Positions 44,471-52,149 are shown, numbered from the stretch's first letter. The stretch: 64,000 nucleotides of DNA from Pseudomonas marvdashtae (GCF_014268655.2 NZ_JABWQX020000001.1:3998001-4062000), one strand, 5' to 3'. Notes: generated from the sequence alone by a model not told the origin. Program-made: numbers and translations.

Positions 44471-45138
44471 GCGGCACTCTCCTCTTCGCACATCTCTGCA
44501 ACCACTGCCGCAACTGGCTTCAAGGCCTTTGCATCAAGCTTGTCGATGTGGCTGGCCAGCGTGTTCCAGATTATTGCCCAGTCACGCACCCAGTTATGTG
44601 GGTCCATCGCATTGCCGGTGCGGTCCTCAACGAACATGCACACCTCGCCAGGCCCCATTTCATCACGGCCCTGCACCATGCGCTTGTGGGACTGCAAGGC
44701 GGCGAGCGCCATCCAGTACGCCCGTTCACGCTTACGCTCTGGCAGGGAATCAAGACCCGATCCAAGCCATGCAAGCCCGTGCGCGATAGACAGATCATGA
44801 CCTGTTGCCAGCGGCGAATAGAGAAAGTGCCCAAGATGCCTGATGGATTTCGGCAAGGTATCGATCGCCTGCATGATCAAGCCGGCGATCATCATGTGCG
44901 CGCAACGCGATTCCGTCAGCCTACGCCCTGGGCGCGTCTCTTGAACGCCGGCACGGCGCACTGCATACGAGCGAGCAGTTTCCTTGCCGTGTTCGTTCTC
45001 CAGCATCACAACGATTTTCTCGTCACCGCCGCCGGACTTCTTCCCGAGTCTTGCCTGTTCGGCAGCGACCGCCATCACGGAGGTTCGGCTTTCGTGGAGA
45101 GCGTCGTGCCATGCTTGTCTTGCGCTGATCAGTCTCAT
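44467..45138 (-). CDS. Protein at the position of late antiterminator Q, unrecognised family
   Basis: Protein of 223 residues, soluble, starting MRLISARQAWHDALHESRTS, with basic stretches (RRAGVQETRPGRRLTESR, about 61-78). I do not recognise a domain. It lies after ninG (ATGA overlap) and immediately before a strong promoter followed by two terminators, just where lambdoid phages encode the Q antiterminator that lets polymerase pass them. The role is inferred from position only. Confidence 0.55.
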   Translation of the reverse strand: MRLISARQAWHDALHESRTSVMAVAAEQARLGKKSGGGDEKIVVMLENEHGKETARSYAVRRAGVQETRPGRRLTESRCAHMMIAGLIMQAIDTLPKSIRHLGHFLYSPLATGHDLSIAHGLAWLGSGLDSLPERKRERAYWMALAALQSHKRMVQGRDEMGPGEVCMFVEDRTGNAMDPHNWVRDWAIIWNTLASHIDKLDAKALKPVAAVVAEMCEEESAA

Positions 45139-45770
45139 GCGGCATCTCCTTTCTTCAGTTCGCGGGTCATGGCCCGGTAGTCAGCCTTGATGGCCTTGAT
45201 CTCTTCCACGGTGTACTTGCGGGCCTGATGAGGCCCTTCCAGCCAGGCCACTTTGTCGGAACCGATGCGCAGCACTAGGCGGATGCGGTACTCGACCGCG
45301 TTGCCGGAAAGGTTGCGGTTGCACTTCACGCACTGGCGGTGGATGTTCAGCGGCTCGAAGCGCAGCTCCGGACAGGCGCCGACGGATCGGTAATGGCCGG
45401 CGTCCCAACGGCTGCCGGTCATTAGGTCGTTGTCGTTGGGCTGTGAGTCGCAACTGATGCAGGGCAGGTGCGCATCACGCAGGCGGACGTACTCGTTCAC
45501 CGCGGCCTGGGCTTCCCGGAGGTGGTCCGCCCTGCTCTTCAGCTTCTCCTTGCGAACCTTGATCTCCCGGCGCTCGACCTGGGCCAGGGACTTGCGGGCG
45601 GTTTCTTGGCCTTTCTCCGACTGCGCGTGAGCAATGGCGCAGGCGATCTCCCCACACACGGCTTGCGATTCTCGGGCTGGCGCGTACATCACTCGGCATT
45701 CCGGGCAGCGCTTGCGGCGTGGGCCGCCGGACTTGAGCGGGTTTTTCCGCTGTAGTGGGGCGCGCTTCAT
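45135..45770 (-). CDS. ninG: Recombination protein NinG
   Basis: Protein of 211 residues from ATG 45770, overlapping the ninB stop in ATGA; the longer upstream frame is the ninB shadow. Features of NinG/Rap: N-terminal zinc cysteines (RCPECRVMY), a basic helical linker, and a C-terminal HNH-like block (CISCDS near 105, AGHYRSVGACPELRFEPLNI near 124-143 and HRQCVKCN). NinG is a structure-specific endonuclease for branched DNA in phage recombination. Confidence 0.9.
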   Translation of the reverse strand: MKRAPLQRKNPLKSGGPRRKRCPECRVMYAPARESQAVCGEIACAIAHAQSEKGQETARKSLAQVERREIKVRKEKLKSRADHLREAQAAVNEYVRLRDAHLPCISCDSQPNDNDLMTGSRWDAGHYRSVGACPELRFEPLNIHRQCVKCNRNLSGNAVEYRIRLVLRIGSDKVAWLEGPHQARKYTVEEIKAIKADYRAMTRELKKGDAA

Positions 45771-46234
45771 GCTGCCGCCTCCCACTGCTCTGGCATCTGC
45801 CCTTTCGGCTCGCTCCAGGTGACGCCCTTGTCGGCGCCGAAGGCGTACATGCACTCGATCACGTCGCCCAGCTCGGCCACGGTCATGCGCTTGGTGCTCT
45901 CGCCCAGCATCACAACCCCACCGTTGATGCCCTGGGCCATTCGGATCTCCTGGCGGGCGGCGGCGGTCATGAGCGCCTTCCAGTCCTCGCTGTCGAGCTT
46001 CTGCATCACTCCATTCACCGGCCATTCAACTTGGCGGGATATGTCTCCCAGCATTGCCCACAGCTTGGCGTTCTGCTCCAGGGTGCGACGGGACTTCACC
46101 GGGCGGACGATGATCTCTACGGCGCCGGCGGCCGACAGCTCGGTTGCGAACAGGTAGGCCAGGCGGAAGACGTCGCGGATGCGGTTCGAGCCGGCGGCCC
46201 AGTAGTGGCGGGGTTTGTGGATCACGTTGCTCAT
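45767..46234 (-). CDS. ninB: Recombination protein NinB
   Basis: Protein of 155 residues from ATG 46234, with GGAGG 7 bases before it. The family segments RRTLEQNAKLWAMLGDISRQ (about 50-69) and LGESTKRMTVAELGDVIEC are seen. NinB (Orf of lambda) is a recombination mediator that binds SSB and single strands, helping annealases such as the Erf protein encoded here. Confidence 0.9.
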   Translation of the reverse strand: MSNVIHKPRHYWAAGSNRIRDVFRLAYLFATELSAAGAVEIIVRPVKSRRTLEQNAKLWAMLGDISRQVEWPVNGVMQKLDSEDWKALMTAAARQEIRMAQGINGGVVMLGESTKRMTVAELGDVIECMYAFGADKGVTWSEPKGQMPEQWEAAA

Positions 46235-46434
46235 GGCTTTTTCCTCCACGGAAGGAAGGCCGCCTGGGCAAGCAATTTCATTTCGGAAAAGTCACTGCGG
46301 TTTTGCCACAAGATCGCGGCGGCATAGACGAATGGCGCGATCGGCAGCATCACCAGACAGAACAGCCGCGCCGCGAGGCGGTACTTGATCATCCACGGAC
46401 GGACGCCTCTTGGATTGAAGGTTGGGATGATCAT
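46231..46434 (-). CDS. Small membrane protein, unknown
   Basis: 67 residues, one hydrophobic segment (about 20-42, LAARLFCLVMLPIAPFVYAA) and basic ends (MIIPTFNPRGVRPW at the start, LPWRKKP at the end). Overlaps both neighbours in ATGA-type junctions, so it is a true member of the early right operon. Confidence 0.6.
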   Translation of the reverse strand: MIIPTFNPRGVRPWMIKYRLAARLFCLVMLPIAPFVYAAAILWQNRSDFSEMKLLAQAAFLPWRKKP

Positions 46435-47177
46435 GACTGAGCCCCCTTTCCCATGGCGGCGTCGTAGTCGATGCCCAGCGATTCAGCCCGGCGCCGTGCG
46501 CTGTTGCCGTTACCCGGCGTGAAATCCGGGATGTCGTCGAACTCCGGGTATTCGGGGCGAGCCGGCGGATAGGCGGGAGCCTTCATCGCCTGATCGATGG
46601 CGGCGCGAAGGTTCTCGTTGTAATCCTCGCCAAGCACGCGCTCCCGAGGCTGATCCATGAAACTGCCGACAATCTCCACGCTGGTGCTGTTGTCGCCGGC
46701 ATCACCGATTGGTGTGCTTACGTATCGGACATCCCAGAAATTGCCCTCAAGGGCGTCCAGTCGATCCTTGTCGAGGCGCAACGCCTCGTTCTCAGCCTTC
46801 AGCTCAGCATTCACCAGCTCGTAGGCTTGGTAGCCGGTCTTGAGGCCGGCGACTTCGGCCTTGAGATGGTCGCGCTCTTCTGCAACGCTGCAGTAGTTGG
46901 CGTGGTGGCGTGCCTGCCACTCCTTGAATTGCGCTGCCTGGCGCTCGTTCTCGTCGATCAGCGCCCGAACGACGGCAGGCGTAACAGCACAGAGAAACTT
47001 TGCCTTGGCTTCTCGCTCAGGGCATGGGCCGGCATGCTTGGCGCTCTTGGTGCGCATTGTGGCGATGTAGGCGTGGTCATCACGGATCGCCCACTCGCAC
47101 CAATTCTCTTGGATGGCGCGCCAGTTCAAATCGCCGCAAGCCTCGGCCAGCCGCTTCAGTTCAGTGTTATCGCTCAT
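46431..47177 (-). CDS. Phage early protein with coiled coil, unknown function
   Basis: Protein of 248 residues from ATG 47177 (MSDNTELKRLAEACGDLNW). A coiled coil spans about 85-150 and a Pro-rich region (PAYPPARPEYPEFDDIPD) follows. Composition is like Ea22-type accessory proteins of lambdoid phages. Function unknown. Confidence 0.6.
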   Translation of the reverse strand: MSDNTELKRLAEACGDLNWRAIQENWCEWAIRDDHAYIATMRTKSAKHAGPCPEREAKAKFLCAVTPAVVRALIDENERQAAQFKEWQARHHANYCSVAEERDHLKAEVAGLKTGYQAYELVNAELKAENEALRLDKDRLDALEGNFWDVRYVSTPIGDAGDNSTSVEIVGSFMDQPRERVLGEDYNENLRAAIDQAMKAPAYPPARPEYPEFDDIPDFTPGNGNSARRRAESLGIDYDAAMGKGAQS

Positions 47178-47497
47178 GGCTTCACCTTCAGGCCAGCGGC
47201 TTCGATGGCTTTGCGGCAGTCGCGAAGAATGAAATTGCATTCAGCGGCGCAGTGCTGCTCAAAGCTCGGTCGACCATCGCCGCAATCCCCAGGGCCGGTG
47301 CCAAGTGGGTTTTCGGCCGGCAGCTCAATCACCAGCGCTTCCCGGGATGCCTGCCAGGCGCTCCAGCAGTGGGCCAGTGTGAAGCCGCAGTATTCGCCGT
47401 CATTGAACTGACCCAGATCTGTTTCAGGCCATTTCGAAATGACCCACGCTTCAAACTCATCCCGCATCTTGTCGGTCACGGCATTAGAACTTTTCAT
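47174..47497 (-). CDS. Phage early protein, unknown function
   Basis: 107 residues from ATG 47497 (GGAGG before it), MKSSNAVTDKMRDEFEAWV. The segment LAHCWSAWQASREAL near 55-70 occurs in many small Pseudomonas and enterobacterial phage proteins. Cysteines in the last third. Function unknown; ATGA overlap with the next gene. Confidence 0.6.
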   Translation of the reverse strand: MKSSNAVTDKMRDEFEAWVISKWPETDLGQFNDGEYCGFTLAHCWSAWQASREALVIELPAENPLGTGPGDCGDGRPSFEQHCAAECNFILRDCRKAIEAAGLKVKP

Positions 47498-47735
47498 TGC
47501 CTTCCTCCATGGCGCGCAGCTTGTCGCGATTAATGATGTCGGTGCATTGCTGGAGGCCGTGCTCGCACTTGTCAGGCATGCCATCGTTGAACGTGTAGCA
47601 GCAGTCAGAGCAGATCCAGGCGCATTCGCCGCGGGCCGCTTCATCGGTCCACTCCCGGGTTGCTCGGTCCATTTCTGATATATGAGCTGGGAGGTCGACG
47701 GCCTTGATTAGCGTTACTTTTACGAGATCGCTCAT
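47484..47735 (-). CDS. Small cysteine-rich phage protein
   Basis: 83 residues from ATG 47735, MSDLVKVTLIKAVDLPAHIS. Cysteines in CAWICSDCCYTF ... KCEHG (about 39-60) could bind zinc. Overlaps the next gene by 14 bases. Function unknown. Confidence 0.6.
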   Translation of the reverse strand: MSDLVKVTLIKAVDLPAHISEMDRATREWTDEAARGECAWICSDCCYTFNDGMPDKCEHGLQQCTDIINRDKLRAMEEGNEKF

Positions 47736-47920
47736 GTCCGCTTCTCCTGCGCTTCCGCGATATACGCCAACCGCTCCAACCGCTGGGCAGCCTGGCCGGC
47801 AAGGTTCATGGCGTCCGCCTCGTCGATCACCGGAACGCAAACGAAACGAACGCCGGCCCTTACGAGACCGTTCGCTACCTCAAGGGATTGGCGTAGCTGT
47901 ACTGGGGATGCTCGTTTCAT
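47732..47920 (-). CDS. DUF1382 family phage protein
   Basis: 62 residues, MKRASPVQLRQSLEVANGLV and FVCVPVIDEADAMN, which fits the short DUF1382 family found in the early regions of lambdoid phages. Function unknown. Four-base overlaps on both sides. Confidence 0.7.
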   Translation of the reverse strand: MKRASPVQLRQSLEVANGLVRAGVRFVCVPVIDEADAMNLAGQAAQRLERLAYIAEAQEKRT

Positions 47921-48693
47921 GTCCGTTGCTCCAATTCCTGGGCCTGCTTGATCAGCAGCGCGCGGCGATCCGCCAATTCGTTAGCAGCATCAATCCGCAT
48001 TTCGTCTTTTTTCTCAGCGCTGGCGGCGCGCATTTCCAGCATCGAGGACTTCACCAAATGCAGTTTTTCGCGCAGGGCTGGGGCCGGCCGGGTGATGGCG
48101 CCAGTGAGTAATCCCGCGATGGCCCGCCCGTCTTCGGTGATAGGCACGACGCTCAGGTCAGCCAGATACTTCTGGGCATGTTCCTGGGGGATTCGTTTCA
48201 GCTCCATGGCCTTGGTAACAGCCTGGATTCGGCGATTGGCGTCAAAGCCCACAGAGACGTGCCAGTTCACTGGCCTGGCGTCATCCCTTGCCTGACCCAC
48301 GAAACGCTCGTACGCGCTGATGAAGGCCATCCGTGCGCCGATTTTGTCGCCAGCGTCGAGCACAGGCTTGGCAGCGGCCAGGGCCAACTGGATTTCATCG
48401 GTCAGCACCACGGTTTCGAACTCGTCGTTGGTGGTCATGGCGATGGCCCAGGCCTCGTCCTTGCCCGGACGGCCGTCGGCGGCCTGGACGCGCTGTAGGA
48501 TGGCGGCCAGGGTCAGCTTGCCAGTGACTTCCCGGCGGCACGCCCACAGTGCGTTGGCGATCACATCCATCGGGTGATCGGCCAGATCCTCAGCCATCAG
48601 CTTGGCGGCTGGTGCGCTCAGGGTTTGCCCAAGGGTTTCAGCAGTGGCGCAGATCGCCATACTCAGCTCAGCGGTTTCGGCGAAGGAAAGCAT
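47917..48693 (-). CDS. Replication-region protein, possible helicase loader (lambda P position)
   Basis: Protein of 258 residues. The N-terminal half (about 20-85: ETLGQTLSAPAAKLMAEDLA, LWACRREVTGKLTLAAILQR, DEAWAIAMT) matches a protein type common next to phage replication initiators in pseudomonads. It follows the O-like gene with a 26-base overlap, so it may recruit host DnaB as lambda P does. No ATPase motif is seen. Confidence 0.58.
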   Translation of the reverse strand: MLSFAETAELSMAICATAETLGQTLSAPAAKLMAEDLADHPMDVIANALWACRREVTGKLTLAAILQRVQAADGRPGKDEAWAIAMTTNDEFETVVLTDEIQLALAAAKPVLDAGDKIGARMAFISAYERFVGQARDDARPVNWHVSVGFDANRRIQAVTKAMELKRIPQEHAQKYLADLSVVPITEDGRAIAGLLTGAITRPAPALREKLHLVKSSMLEMRAASAEKKDEMRIDAANELADRRALLIKQAQELEQRT

Positions 48694-49609
48694 TGGCTTG
48701 ACCTCCTTCGAGAATGCTGCGACTGGCCTCCTGGGCGGCGCTGATATTCGCCTGGGTGTTCTCCATCTGGCGGGCGGTCACGGCGTTGACCTGGCGGCCG
48801 GTGAGCCACTGGGTGCGGATTCCCTCGGCCCGCGCAACCAGCAAACCCAGTTCGTGAGAGCTGCGGATGAAGAACGAGTCGTTGATGGTCACGTAGAACA
48901 TCGCGACCTGCGGCGCCTCTTCAGCCCCGAGGCGCTGAACGAGCTGGGCGACCTGGGCGTTCACCTTCGCGTTTCGAACAGGCTCGACCCCGTAGCGATC
49001 GAGATAAGCGATCGTGTAGGCATCCCAGGTGTTGGTGTTGGCGATCTGCGCTTCAGTCTTCTGCCGTGGCGCTTTTGGCTTCAGCACCTGAATGTTCGTC
49101 GGCGCGGCCGGAGCTTCAGCGACTGGCAAGGGTTTTTGATCTTCGATCGGCAGATCAAGAGAGAGGGAATCAGGAATCAGGAATCCGGAATCAAGAGAGA
49201 GGGAATCAGCCGGGAAAGAACTGTTCTTGTCTGGTGCTTGCATGGTGCTAGCACCAGTCTTTACCGGGCAAGGCTCTACTGCGGGCTTTTCCGGGATAGT
49301 GCTCTTGGCTTCCTTGAGGTGTGGATTCTGGTGCTTGGCCCAGTTCACCACCTGGATGTAGTTGCGGCCATCAACGCTGTATCGGTCGATGAACTCCAGC
49401 TCATGGAGGCTATAGAGCATCGCATCGATATCAACATTGTCGGCCGGGAACAAGGCCATTTTCAGGCGGCGCGGGCGATCTTCCAGGCGCCCTTCCCTAT
49501 CAGCCTCGGTCCACATGCCAATGAAGAGTAAGCGGGTGGCAAAATCCACCTCGGCAAGGTGTTCGTTCGAGAAGAACCCCGGCTTGATGTTTCTGGATCG
49601 GGCCATCAT
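48668..49609 (-). CDS. Phage replication initiator, lambda O-like by position and domain order
   Basis: Protein of 313 residues from ATG 49609. The N-terminal ~100 residues (MMARSRNIKPGFFSNEHLAE, ATRLLFIGMWTEADREGRLE, DRYSVDGRNYIQVVNWAKHQ) form a winged-helix-type domain common to phage replication initiators. A linker containing repeated DSLSLD is encoded by tandem DNA repeats (49154-49209), a possible origin. The C-terminal part (about 200-300) is helical. Overlaps the Rha-like gene in ATGA. Confidence 0.72.
   Translation of the reverse strand: MMARSRNIKPGFFSNEHLAEVDFATRLLFIGMWTEADREGRLEDRPRRLKMALFPADNVDIDAMLYSLHELEFIDRYSVDGRNYIQVVNWAKHQNPHLKEAKSTIPEKPAVEPCPVKTGASTMQAPDKNSSFPADSLSLDSGFLIPDSLSLDLPIEDQKPLPVAEAPAAPTNIQVLKPKAPRQKTEAQIANTNTWDAYTIAYLDRYGVEPVRNAKVNAQVAQLVQRLGAEEAPQVAMFYVTINDSFFIRSSHELGLLVARAEGIRTQWLTGRQVNAVTARQMENTQANISAAQEASRSILEGGQANAFLRRNR
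49154..49209. repeat. Candidate iteron origin within the O-like gene
   Basis: ATCAAGAGAGAGGGAATCAG occurs twice exactly, at 49154-49173 and 49190-49209, 36 bases apart. GGAATC recurs every 7 bases between them (GGAATCA, GGAATCA, GGAATCC, GGAATCA). Lambdoid origins are iterons inside the initiator gene, so this is the obvious origin candidate. Confidence 0.6.
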
Positions 49610-50436
49610 GGACGTCCTTTGCCAATAAGCTTGGCAAGCTCGAGGAAGCGATCGACGTACCAATGGGGCTGCGTCTCGCGTGGGGATTGAGGGCTGGTGA
49701 GGTTCTTGCCGTACTGGAGACCCTTTTCAGTCACCGACCAGAACAGAACCATTTCGCCCTTGGAGTTTTTGCGCTGGAGCTGCTTCAAGAAGCCACGGGA
49801 AGCCAGGGCGGTGTTGAAGGCGGCCGGCGAGCAACGGATATCGTTGTCCTTCAGCAGCGCCGTGGCCGACTTGGTGGGCATCGAGGAGCCGCCAGTGGCA
49901 TCGGGGGCGGCGTCGATTGCGTAGCCAGGGAGGAATTTGGCGTCGAGGCCGTTGTTGGTGGCGATCTGGGCGAGCATCATCATTTTGCTAGACGGCGCCG
50001 GCTTCAGTAGGCGGTCGAAGCATTCCAGGATCGCCAGCTCCCCGATGATCTTTGGATTGGATGGGATAGCGCGGGCGCGCTCCCGATCTTCCAGGGCTGT
50101 CATGCGGTCGAACACCAGGGCCTGAAGCTCGTAGCTGTAGGACATGGCGATCAGGCATGCCTCCCGTTTGGGGAAGATGAAACACTTCTGGGATCGGCTT
50201 CTGCTGTCCATGTAATCGGCTGAAAATTTAGCCGATTGGTCAGCGCCCAGCACACGCGGGACCTTCGCCATCAAGTTCTTGTGAGTCAGGACCGGCTGAC
50301 CCTGCTCGCGCTTCGAGTTGATGAACTCCACCAGCTCGATACTGGACATGGAAACGGTGCGCGACACGTTTTCAGATCCGGCGAAACGTGTCGCGACATT
50401 GGCCGGGGTATTGCCGGTATTGATTGAACTGTGCAT
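49606..50436 (-). CDS. Rha family phage regulatory protein, possible antirepressor
   Basis: Protein of 276 residues. The N-terminal domain (about 30-120: SSIELVEFINSKREQGQPVL, LTHKNLMAKVPRVLG, CLIAMSYSYELQALVFDRM) matches Rha-type regulators, and the C-terminal domain (about 185-250) looks like a winged helix (SATALLKDNDIRCSPAAFNT, KGEMVLFWSVTEKGLQYG). Such proteins can act as antirepressors or transcription regulators. GGAG lies 7 bases before ATG 50436. It is the first gene after the terminator at 50474-50500. Confidence 0.78.
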   Translation of the reverse strand: MHSSINTGNTPANVATRFAGSENVSRTVSMSSIELVEFINSKREQGQPVLTHKNLMAKVPRVLGADQSAKFSADYMDSRSRSQKCFIFPKREACLIAMSYSYELQALVFDRMTALEDRERARAIPSNPKIIGELAILECFDRLLKPAPSSKMMMLAQIATNNGLDAKFLPGYAIDAAPDATGGSSMPTKSATALLKDNDIRCSPAAFNTALASRGFLKQLQRKNSKGEMVLFWSVTEKGLQYGKNLTSPQSPRETQPHWYVDRFLELAKLIGKGRP

Positions 50437-50473
50437 AATCAGCTCCAGAACGTTTTGTTATGTGCTGCACGAA

Positions 50474-50500
50474 AAGCCACCCTTGCCCGGTGGCTTTTTT
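50474..50500. terminator. tR1-like terminator between regulators and replication genes
   Basis: AAGCCACC (50474-50481) pairs with GGTGGCTT (50489-50496). T-run on plus (50495-50500) and TTTT on minus (50475 down to 50472) make it potentially bidirectional. It lies downstream of cro and the two RHH genes and upstream of the Rha-like gene, like lambda tR1. Confidence 0.85.
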
Positions 50501-50563
50501 GTGCGTCCGATTTACTGCTTGGTTGTTTCATTGGCAGATCCTCAATAGTCCCTGGGGGACTTA

Positions 50564-50752
50564 TCAGCCCTTGCGTCCTATGGAAGCGACGTTGCTGCGG
50601 CTTTTTGGCGGGCGCGTCATTCGATCAAGCGCCCGATTCATGATTGATGCGGCCATTTCTTCTGGCGTTAACCCGTTTCGTCTGGCCAGCAGCTCCAGAT
50701 CAGCGAGTCCCTGCCAGTCGAGCTGGATTTCCAGCGGCTTTCTTTCAGGCAC
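50564..50752 (-). CDS. Ribbon-helix-helix (Arc/MetJ-type) regulator, probable
   Basis: 62 residues with GTG start at 50752, GAGG just before it. A strand-like PLEIQLDWQG is followed by two helices (LADLELLARRNG, LTPEEMAASIMNRALDRM), the ribbon-helix-helix pattern. Basic tail (PPKSRSNVASIGRKG). Probable DNA-binding dimer. Confidence 0.6.
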   Translation of the reverse strand: MPERKPLEIQLDWQGLADLELLARRNGLTPEEMAASIMNRALDRMTRPPKSRSNVASIGRKG

Positions 50753-50770
50753 AGGGCCTCCTCGGCTACT

Positions 50771-50959
50771 TCAGGCCACGTCTGTTTTCGCGTTAAGCTC
50801 TTCCATCATCTGGTTCAGTCCACGCTCAAGAATCTCGCGGGCGAGCACGGCCTTCTGGGTCCGCTGGAACCGGGCCATGGCGGTCAGCAGATCGTCGGCC
50901 ACCTCATCCAGGCGGACCTTTGTGGGTTTGTCGTGCATGTGGCTTGGGTCGAAGTGCAT
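50771..50959 (-). CDS. Ribbon-helix-helix (Arc-type) regulator
   Basis: 62 residues from ATG 50959, preceded by GGAG. TKVRLDEVADDLLTAMARFQ then RTQKAVLAREILERGLNQMM gives a clear strand-helix-helix of the Arc/CopG type. It lies 30 bases after cro on the same strand, in the slot where lambda has cII. Confidence 0.7.
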   Translation of the reverse strand: MHFDPSHMHDKPTKVRLDEVADDLLTAMARFQRTQKAVLAREILERGLNQMMEELNAKTDVA

Positions 50960-50989
50960 CGTTTGGCTCCTTTGAGCATGCAAGGTGGG

Positions 50990-51199
50990 TTAGGCGACTG
51001 ATTCAATCGGGTACAGGTCAGGGCGAAGCTCATGGCGAGAAACGCCGGTGGCTTTCTCGATCGCTAAAACGCGGCCTGCCGGTACGTTGCCGGAGGCGCA
51101 CATGCTCTGAACTGCTTGGGGGGTGCAGCCGAGAATCCGGGCAAGTGCCGATTGGCCTCCCGCTTCCTTCGCTGCTCGAACTGCTGCGTTTTCGTTCAT
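50990..51199 (-). CDS. cro: Cro-like repressor (YdaS-type helix-turn-helix)
   Basis: 69 residues. Helix-turn-helix GGQSALARILGCTPQAVQSM (about 14-33) and the ending VSRHELRPDLYP are typical of Cro/YdaS proteins. First gene of the rightward early transcript in lambda terms, divergent from cI across a 106-base operator region. AGAGG lies 5 bases before the ATG. Confidence 0.85.
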   Translation of the reverse strand: MNENAAVRAAKEAGGQSALARILGCTPQAVQSMCASGNVPAGRVLAIEKATGVSRHELRPDLYPIESVA

Positions 51200-51220
51200 A
51201 AAGGCCTCTGCCTGTTAATT

Positions 51221-51295
51221 TACAAGCAGAGATTACAATGCTGCATTGCAATCTACAAGTGGATATTGCAGTGCTGGCTACAAGCAGTCTTTGTA
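51221..51295. promoter_or_regulatory. OR-type operator array with pR and pRM
   Basis: Three related sites share TACAAG: 51221-51240 and 51254-51273 are directly repeated (15 of 20 bases equal), and TACAA(7)TTGTA lies at 51279-51295. AGATTACAATG (51230-51240) and CATTGCAATCT (51244-51254) form an 11-bp inverted repeat with one mismatch. On the minus strand -35 TTGTAG (51258 to 51253), 17 bases, -10 TAATCT (51235 to 51230) gives pR for cro. On the plus strand TATATT at 51294-51299 would start cI mRNA at its ATG. Confidence 0.75.
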
Positions 51296-51305
51296 TATTG
51301 GCGCC

Positions 51306-52025
51306 ATGGAAAATATCGCTACCAGAATTGCCCGCGCCCGAGAGGCCAAGGGTTTAAGCCAGTCCCAGCTCGCAAGAGACATGGGGATTTCGCCGCAGGC
51401 TGTCCAAAACTGGGAGGCGGGAAAGGCAAATCCTAAGGGCGACCGACTATCTTCTCTTGCAATGATTCTCGGGGTTTCCGTGGATCACCTCATAACTGGC
51501 GCGCCTATGAAGGCCTGGCCGTCAGAAGTGGACGCGACGTCACCCGACGCGCTGTCACACCCAGGCCTTCAAGGAATCAGCGTATGGGATGACCAAACAC
51601 CGCTGGACGATGATGAGATCGAGGTGCCTTTCTTAAAGGAGGTTGAACTTTCGGCAGGATCGGGGAAATTTGCAGTGGAAAGTAATTCCAGGGCAAAACT
51701 GCGATTTGGCAAGTACACATTCATGAGGCTAGGGATTCAGCCAAGCAACGTGGTGTGCATGCCGGTGAAAGGCAACAGCATGGAGCCGCTTCTGTCAGAC
51801 GGATCTACTGTTGCTATTGACACGGGCGCTACCGCAGTCGTTGACGGGAAGATGTATGGCATCCTCTATGAGGACATGCTCCGGGTAAAAATTCTGTACC
51901 GCATCGCAGGGAGCAAGCTGCGCATTCGCTCGTTCAACCGTGACGAGTATGAAGATGAGGAGGTAGACGCCGCCAATGTTCGCATCATTGGGCGGGTCTT
52001 CCAGAGCTCCACAATCTTTTCTTGA
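51306..52025 (+). CDS. cI: CI-type repressor with S24 autocleavage domain
   Basis: Protein of 239 residues. Helix-turn-helix LSQSQLARDMGISPQAVQNW at about 16-35; S24/LexA-like domain from about 105 with nucleophile Ser in GNSMEPLL (near 158) and a candidate Lys in VDGKMYGIL (near 187). It should maintain lysogeny and be inactivated by RecA after DNA damage. The ATG at 51306 lies ~7 bases after the -10 box and has no Shine-Dalgarno, so the mRNA is probably leaderless, as for lambda cI from pRM. Confidence 0.9.
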   Translation: MENIATRIARAREAKGLSQSQLARDMGISPQAVQNWEAGKANPKGDRLSSLAMILGVSVDHLITGAPMKAWPSEVDATSPDALSHPGLQGISVWDDQTPLDDDEIEVPFLKEVELSAGSGKFAVESNSRAKLRFGKYTFMRLGIQPSNVVCMPVKGNSMEPLLSDGSTVAIDTGATAVVDGKMYGILYEDMLRVKILYRIAGSKLRIRSFNRDEYEDEEVDAANVRIIGRVFQSSTIFS

Positions 52026-52043
52026 TGCACCACCACCGACAAG

Positions 52044-52066
52044 AGCCCGCTTAGCGCGGGCTTTTT
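52044..52066 (+). terminator. Terminator of the cI transcript
   Basis: AGCCCGC (52044-52050) pairs with GCGGGCT (52056-52062), followed by TTTTT. Lies 19 bases after the cI stop. Confidence 0.9.
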
Positions 52067-52120
52067 AACGCCCGCTTGTAATGGGTGAGGAATTATTTTG
52101 TGATTTTTTACAATCTGCAC

Positions 52121-52149
52121 TTGCACGCTACAAGAACTACTTGTAGATT
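52121..52149 (+). promoter_or_regulatory. OL/pL-type operator and early leftward promoter
   Basis: -35 TTGCAC (52121-52126), 17-base spacer, -10 TAGATT (52144-52149). The spacer holds a perfect palindrome CTACAAG-AACTA-CTTGTAG (52128-52146), with the same TACAAG half-sites as the operators before cI. Repressor binding here would block the plus-strand early operon. Confidence 0.82.

Noticed and set aside
45771..46025. N-terminal extension of NinG up to 46025
   Set aside because: This part is a frame shadow of ninB; the ATG at 45770 overlaps the ninB stop in ATGA and matches the family start.
49154..49209. CRISPR-like array
   Set aside because: Only two 20-base repeats with a non-unique, internally repetitive interval inside a coding gene; no cas genes.
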